A stretch of DNA of 64,000 nucleotides from Actinomycetes bacterium (GTDB lineage Bacteria > Actinomycetota > Acidimicrobiia > Acidimicrobiales > Acidimicrobilacustridaceae): assembly GCA_029782145.1 (NCBI GenBank), contig JAKOVH010000012.1, forward strand, positions 1 to 64,000. The letters are read 5' to 3'. The notes under the pieces were generated by a model. That model made no database searches. It worked only from the letters and a program-made list of their open reading frames with translations, and was not told the DNA's origin. Every line of letters begins with the position of its first letter. Position 1 is the first letter of the stretch. This document shows positions 60,746-64,000 of the stretch, piece by piece. A program made the position numbers and the translations under genes.

Positions 60746-62023
60746 TCAGGCCGACGCGAGCGTCCGACCGAGCGCCTCGCCGATGGCGGTGTCGATGTAG
60801 CGCTTCACCCCGCGGTCCCAGAGGGCGCCGCCGAGGTGGCCGCCGTCGAACCAGTGGATCGACGAGCCGCCCCAGTGCTCCCAGAGGCTGAACGCCTGCC
60901 ACGCCGAGGACACCTGGTCGAGCTTGCCGGCGTAGATGTAGCGGCGCTTGTGCGCCACCTTGGGAGTGACGTGGAGCGGCGAGACGGCCGAGAACAGGTC
61001 GTCGAGCGCGGGATCGTCGACCACCGCCTGGTCGCCCTCGGGCAGCTCCATGCGGCTGGCGTGGCGCCGCATCAGCGCCGGGTAGTCGACCACGGGCAGC
61101 CCGGCGATGACCCCGTCGATGCCGTCCTCCAGGCCGGCGACCATCGACACGACGTAGGACCCGAGCGACACGCCGTGCAGCACGATCGGGGCGTCGGAGC
61201 GCTGGCGGATCCAGCGGATGGCCCGCCGCACGTCCCACACCGCCTGGGCGAGGCCGATCACGTTGGCCGTGAGGTCGGTGCCCGGGATCTGGGGCGCGTG
61301 CGCGCTCGCCCTCGGCCCGCTCATGGGCAGGATCGGGTGCAGGACGTTGACCCCGAAGCGCTGACGGGTGGCCGCCGAGCGGAAGAGGAACAGGTCGGCG
61401 GGGCGGCCCTGCTTGAAGCCGTGCACGTTCACGACCCAGGGGGCGTCGGCGTCGTGCTCGAGCACGAACATGTGGGCGTTGAGGTTCGCCCGGTGCTCTC
61501 CCCACGTGTCGGCGCCGGGGAGGCCCTCCGGTGGCACGAACGTGCTCGGGAAGGTCAAGTGCGACCCCTCGTCACCGCGGAAGCGCACGGTGCCGACCCG
61601 GGCCACCACGCGAGGCGCCGCCGGCTCACGGCAGACCGCCTCGGGGGTCCAGTCCAGCTCACCGGCCTGCGTGCGCTCGGTGATGCGGGTGGCGTCGACG
61701 AGCGCCTGCTCGAAGTGCTCCCGGGCGACGGTGGCCTGGTTGCCCTTGAGGAAGGCCAGCGCCACCTCGTCGACCAGCGCCTCGGCCACCGTGCGCAGGG
61801 TCACCGGCTCGATGCGGGCGTCCTGGGGCCGGTCGGGGTGCTGCACGTCGATCACCACGCGGGAGGTGCGGGGACCGAGCAGGAAGATGTCGGCGCCGGG
61901 GAGCCGGTTCAGCGTGGAGATCATCCGGGCCGGCAGCACGTCGGCGGCCGTCGAGTTGAGGCGATGGACCTCCCTCGCCAACCGGGGAGCGACATCGCTG
62001 ATGCCGGTGACTCGCACGCACAT
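60746..62023 (-). CDS. Alpha/beta hydrolase family protein
   Basis: A 425-residue protein. Residues 1-180 are a helical N-terminal region (IFLLGPRTSRVVIDVQHPDR, LVDEVALAFLKGNQATVAREHFEQAL), then a hydrolase core: WVVNVHGFKQGRPADLFLF for the oxyanion segment, LHGVSLGSYVVSMVAG with nucleophile Ser, and FDGGHLGG with the likely His. Long N-terminal regions of this kind occur in actinobacterial esterase-like proteins of the DUF2974/prolyl-peptidase-type group. ATG at 62023 has AAGGA ten bases upstream; a GTG 18 bp earlier is the alternative. A lipase or esterase role fits the acyltransferase neighbours. Confidence 0.75.
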   Translation of the reverse strand: MCVRVTGISDVAPRLAREVHRLNSTAADVLPARMISTLNRLPGADIFLLGPRTSRVVIDVQHPDRPQDARIEPVTLRTVAEALVDEVALAFLKGNQATVAREHFEQALVDATRITERTQAGELDWTPEAVCREPAAPRVVARVGTVRFRGDEGSHLTFPSTFVPPEGLPGADTWGEHRANLNAHMFVLEHDADAPWVVNVHGFKQGRPADLFLFRSAATRQRFGVNVLHPILPMSGPRASAHAPQIPGTDLTANVIGLAQAVWDVRRAIRWIRQRSDAPIVLHGVSLGSYVVSMVAGLEDGIDGVIAGLPVVDYPALMRRHASRMELPEGDQAVVDDPALDDLFSAVSPLHVTPKVAHKRRYIYAGKLDQVSSAWQAFSLWEHWGGSSIHWFDGGHLGGALWDRGVKRYIDTAIGEALGRTLASA

Positions 62024-62205
62024 GGCTCGACCGTCCTTCACCGGCCGTCGAGCGACTGGTGGTCGTCAGTCGGATCACGGTACCAGTGACGGTTGCCACC
62101 CCACCTCATCCAAACGCACCAAACGCACCCGGTCCCAGCGACCTCCTACGCACGTACATTCCTTCATCGGCCACCTCGACCTGCCGCTGCCGCTGAGCCG
62201 ACGTG

Positions 62206-63213
62206 TCAGGACCGCAGGTCGGCGAACAGCGAGCGGGCCGCCTCGTCGGGCAGCGTCGCCGGGAGGGTGAACATCAGGCGGTCGACCAGGCCCTGGTAGC
62301 GGCGACGCACCTCGTCGACGACGCGGTCGAGGGGCGCCACGACGGCGAAGGTGTGCAGCACCTCGTCGTCGACGAGCTCCCCCATGGCGTCCCAGTGCCC
62401 CTTCAGCGACAGAGTGTGCAGCTCCTCGTGCAGCGAGCCCCAGCCGTGGAGTTCCAGCACGCCGCGGTACGCCGGCGTCGAGCCGTAGAACGAGATCTGG
62501 CGTCGCATGGCGGCCGCGCTGCGGGCCATGGCCTCGTCGTCCTCGCCGGTCACCACGAAGGCGGGGCAGCACACCCCGACCTCCGACCGGTCGCGCCCGG
62601 CGCGCTCGAGCCCCTGCTCGAGCGCGGGCAGGGTGACCTCCCGCACGTAGCGCTCGGTGGTGAAGGCGTGGGTGTGCACGCCGTCGGCGATCTCACCGGC
62701 CAGGGCGGTCATGGCGTCGCCGACGGCCGCGACGAACACCTTCGGCACGCCGTAGGGATGGGGTTCGGGCGTGAACATCGGCGTCATGAGGGTGTGGCGG
62801 TAGAACTCGCCCGTGAACCGCAGCGGGGTGCCGTCGCTCCACGACGACCAGATCGCCCGCACCGCCAGGACGAACTCGCGCATGCGGGCCACCGGGCTGC
62901 TCCACGGCATCGAGAAGCGCCGCTCGATGTGGGGCTTGATCTGCGAGCCGAGGCCGAGGAGGAACCGCCCGCGCGAGTAGGCCTGCAGGTCCCACCCGAG
63001 GTTCGCCACCGTCATGGGGTTGCGGGCGAAGGCCACGGCGATGCACGTGCCGAGCTCGAGGTCGGTCGTGTGCTCGGCCGCCAGCACGAGCGGCAGGAAC
63101 GGGTCGTGGCTGATCTCGCCGCACCACGCCCCGTCGTACCCGCGGCGTTCGAGGGCCCGGGCGGCCGCCGGCACGTCGGCGAGGGTGAGCGGGACGCCGC
63201 CGTCGATCTTCAT
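62206..63213 (-). CDS. LLM-class F420-dependent oxidoreductase
   Basis: A 335-residue luciferase-like TIM-barrel protein: GGVPLTLADVPAAARALERRGYDGAWCGEISHDPFLPLVLAAEHT, LGTCIAVAFARNPMTVANLGWDLQAYSRGRFLLGLGSQIKPHIERRFSMPW and VAAVGDAMTALAGEIADGVHTHAF are standard for the TIGR03617-type mycobacterial F420 group. Substrate unknown. GGGAGGCAGGAG directly precedes the ATG at 63213. It is divergent from the binding-lipoprotein gene (198-bp gap). Confidence 0.9.
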   Translation of the reverse strand: MKIDGGVPLTLADVPAAARALERRGYDGAWCGEISHDPFLPLVLAAEHTTDLELGTCIAVAFARNPMTVANLGWDLQAYSRGRFLLGLGSQIKPHIERRFSMPWSSPVARMREFVLAVRAIWSSWSDGTPLRFTGEFYRHTLMTPMFTPEPHPYGVPKVFVAAVGDAMTALAGEIADGVHTHAFTTERYVREVTLPALEQGLERAGRDRSEVGVCCPAFVVTGEDDEAMARSAAAMRRQISFYGSTPAYRGVLELHGWGSLHEELHTLSLKGHWDAMGELVDDEVLHTFAVVAPLDRVVDEVRRRYQGLVDRLMFTLPATLPDEAARSLFADLRS

Positions 63214-63411
63214 CTCCTGCCTCCCGATTCGTGGCCTCGCGACACCCTGGCCGGGTCGAGCTCGGCCGGACCCTAGCGTCGGCCGCGCCGCCGTCGACGT
63301 GTGCCGACGCACGGTTCCGAAATCGACGTCGGTGTCGACATCTCGCCCGGCCTCACCTAACCTGCGCAGCCACGACCGCTCGAGGGAGCGGCACCGCCAA
63401 GGAGGCCGGCG

Positions 63412-64000
63412 ATGTCGAGGTGGTTGATCCGGACGGCTGCGATGCTCGCCGTCGGCGCGCTGGTGCTGTCCGCGTGCGGGAGCGGCCGTGGCGGCAGCGC
63501 CGACCCCGGATCCCCGGCCACGACGGCCGGCGCGTCGTCGTCGGCGCCGCAGTTCGGCGATCTCGCCAGTCCGTGCGGGCCCGGCGAGGCGTCGGCCGCG
63601 CCGGCCCAGGGGGTCGACGCCTCGACCATCACGATCGGCTACGGCGACGACGCCGGCTACCAGGGGAGCCCCGGCCTGGGCCACGAGGCCAGCGACGCGG
63701 TCAAGGCGCTCATCGACTGGTGCAACGAGCAGGGCGGCATCAACGGCCGCACGGTGGTGGGCACCTACTACGACGCCAAGATCACCGAGCTCAGCAACGT
63801 GATGGCCGAGGCGTGCTCGAAGGTGTTCATGCTGGTCGGCACCTTCTGGGCCCTGCCCGGCAGCGCGGAGCAGACCCGCCTCGGCTGCGGCCTGCCGATC
63901 GTGCCCGGAGTGGTCTCCGGTGCCGACCTGGCCAACGCCCCGCTGATGGTGTCGCCGTTCCCGCAGCCGGCCGACCAGTTCAACGCCGGCCCCGCCGCAG
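63412..64000 (+). CDS. ABC transporter substrate-binding lipoprotein, partial at window end
   Basis: The first 196 residues are visible. ATG at 63412 follows AAGGAGGCCGGCG. Signal peptide with lipobox LVLSACGS, linker, then SPCGPGEASAAPAQGVDAST and ITIGYGDDAGYQGSPGLGHEA, then AVKALIDWCNEQGGINGRTV. It matches the lipoprotein at 24161 block for block (SPCGP, TIGYGDDAGYQ, WCNxQGGINGRTV, EAC.KVFMLVG), so the two are paralogues of one type I binding-protein subfamily. The rest of the gene and any permease genes are outside the window. Confidence 0.88.
   Translation, partial: MSRWLIRTAAMLAVGALVLSACGSGRGGSADPGSPATTAGASSSAPQFGDLASPCGPGEASAAPAQGVDASTITIGYGDDAGYQGSPGLGHEASDAVKALIDWCNEQGGINGRTVVGTYYDAKITELSNVMAEACSKVFMLVGTFWALPGSAEQTRLGCGLPIVPGVVSGADLANAPLMVSPFPQPADQFNAGPAA

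Noticed and set aside
62083..62097. Imperfect TCACGGTACCAGTGA palindrome upstream of the alpha/beta hydrolase
   Set aside because: The inner bases do not pair symmetrically and no second copy was seen.
62105..62135. Tandem AAACGCACC repeat as a possible CRISPR or operator
   Set aside because: Only two copies of 9 bp without spacers; too short to call.

Overview
The window is high-GC DNA with actinobacterial gene content. It carries wax-ester synthase/diacylglycerol acyltransferases (WS/DGAT), an F420-type LLM oxidoreductase, a CYP142-like P450, many TetR regulators, GTG starts and short overlaps (ATGA, GTGA) between operon genes. Together with the lipoprotein-anchored type I binding proteins, this points to Actinomycetota, most likely Acidimicrobiia or a relative; that placement is inference. 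No rRNA, tRNA or CRISPR array was found.

Layout. 1-1.4 kb: the edge of an IS21-like element abuts an aldo/keto reductase that has lost its 5' third, followed by a cupin of the hydroxynitrile-lyase-like group. 1.4-6.5 kb: an NRAMP-like transporter and a divergent unit (TetR, SDR and a protein of unknown function against a phosphotransferase-fold kinase) around a 29-bp palindrome. 6.6-10.5 kb: a sulfatase, the formylglycine-generating enzyme that would activate it, and a class III aminotransferase. 10.5-13.2 kb: a YihY-type membrane protein and a two-domain TetR regulator, linked by a repeated operator-like sequence. 13.2-20.6 kb: small stress-type proteins, a SulP transporter followed by two membrane proteins, the debris of a toxin-antitoxin pair, a STAS protein, two DUF3147-like membrane proteins and a DNA glycosylase.

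20.7-26.4 kb is a probable catabolic cluster (SnoaL-like protein, putative oxygenase, SDR, TetR, ABC binding lipoprotein, thioesterase) tied together by an AT-rich 15-bp repeat. 26.5-33.4 kb holds a lipoprotein, a frameshifted HD/LuxR regulator, an alpha/beta hydrolase, a WS/DGAT and a P450; two copies of a CTAGAA-N5-TTC(T/C)AG palindrome lie here. 33.5-39.4 kb is a complete cydABDC operon (cytochrome bd plus its assembly exporter). 39.5-42.5 kb is a cobalt/nickel ECF importer (cbiMNQO) divergent from a Fur-family regulator, with a perfect palindrome between them. 42.6-48.0 kb pairs a receiver/thioredoxin-reductase-like fusion with a two-component system, a dense array of GTCCCG/CGGGAC half-sites and a cupredoxin. 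48.0-53.4 kb contains a DUF1214-like/SDR pair and an AraC-VOC-UvrA2 operon. 53.5-64 kb is a lipid region: TetR, Baeyer-Villiger-type monooxygenase, acyl-CoA synthetase, two more WS/DGATs, an alpha/beta hydrolase, an LLM oxidoreductase and a second ABC binding lipoprotein cut by the window end.

The strongest signals beyond routine annotation are regulatory. Several independent repeated or palindromic operator-like sites each sit beside a plausible cognate regulator, so the window can be divided into small candidate regulons.
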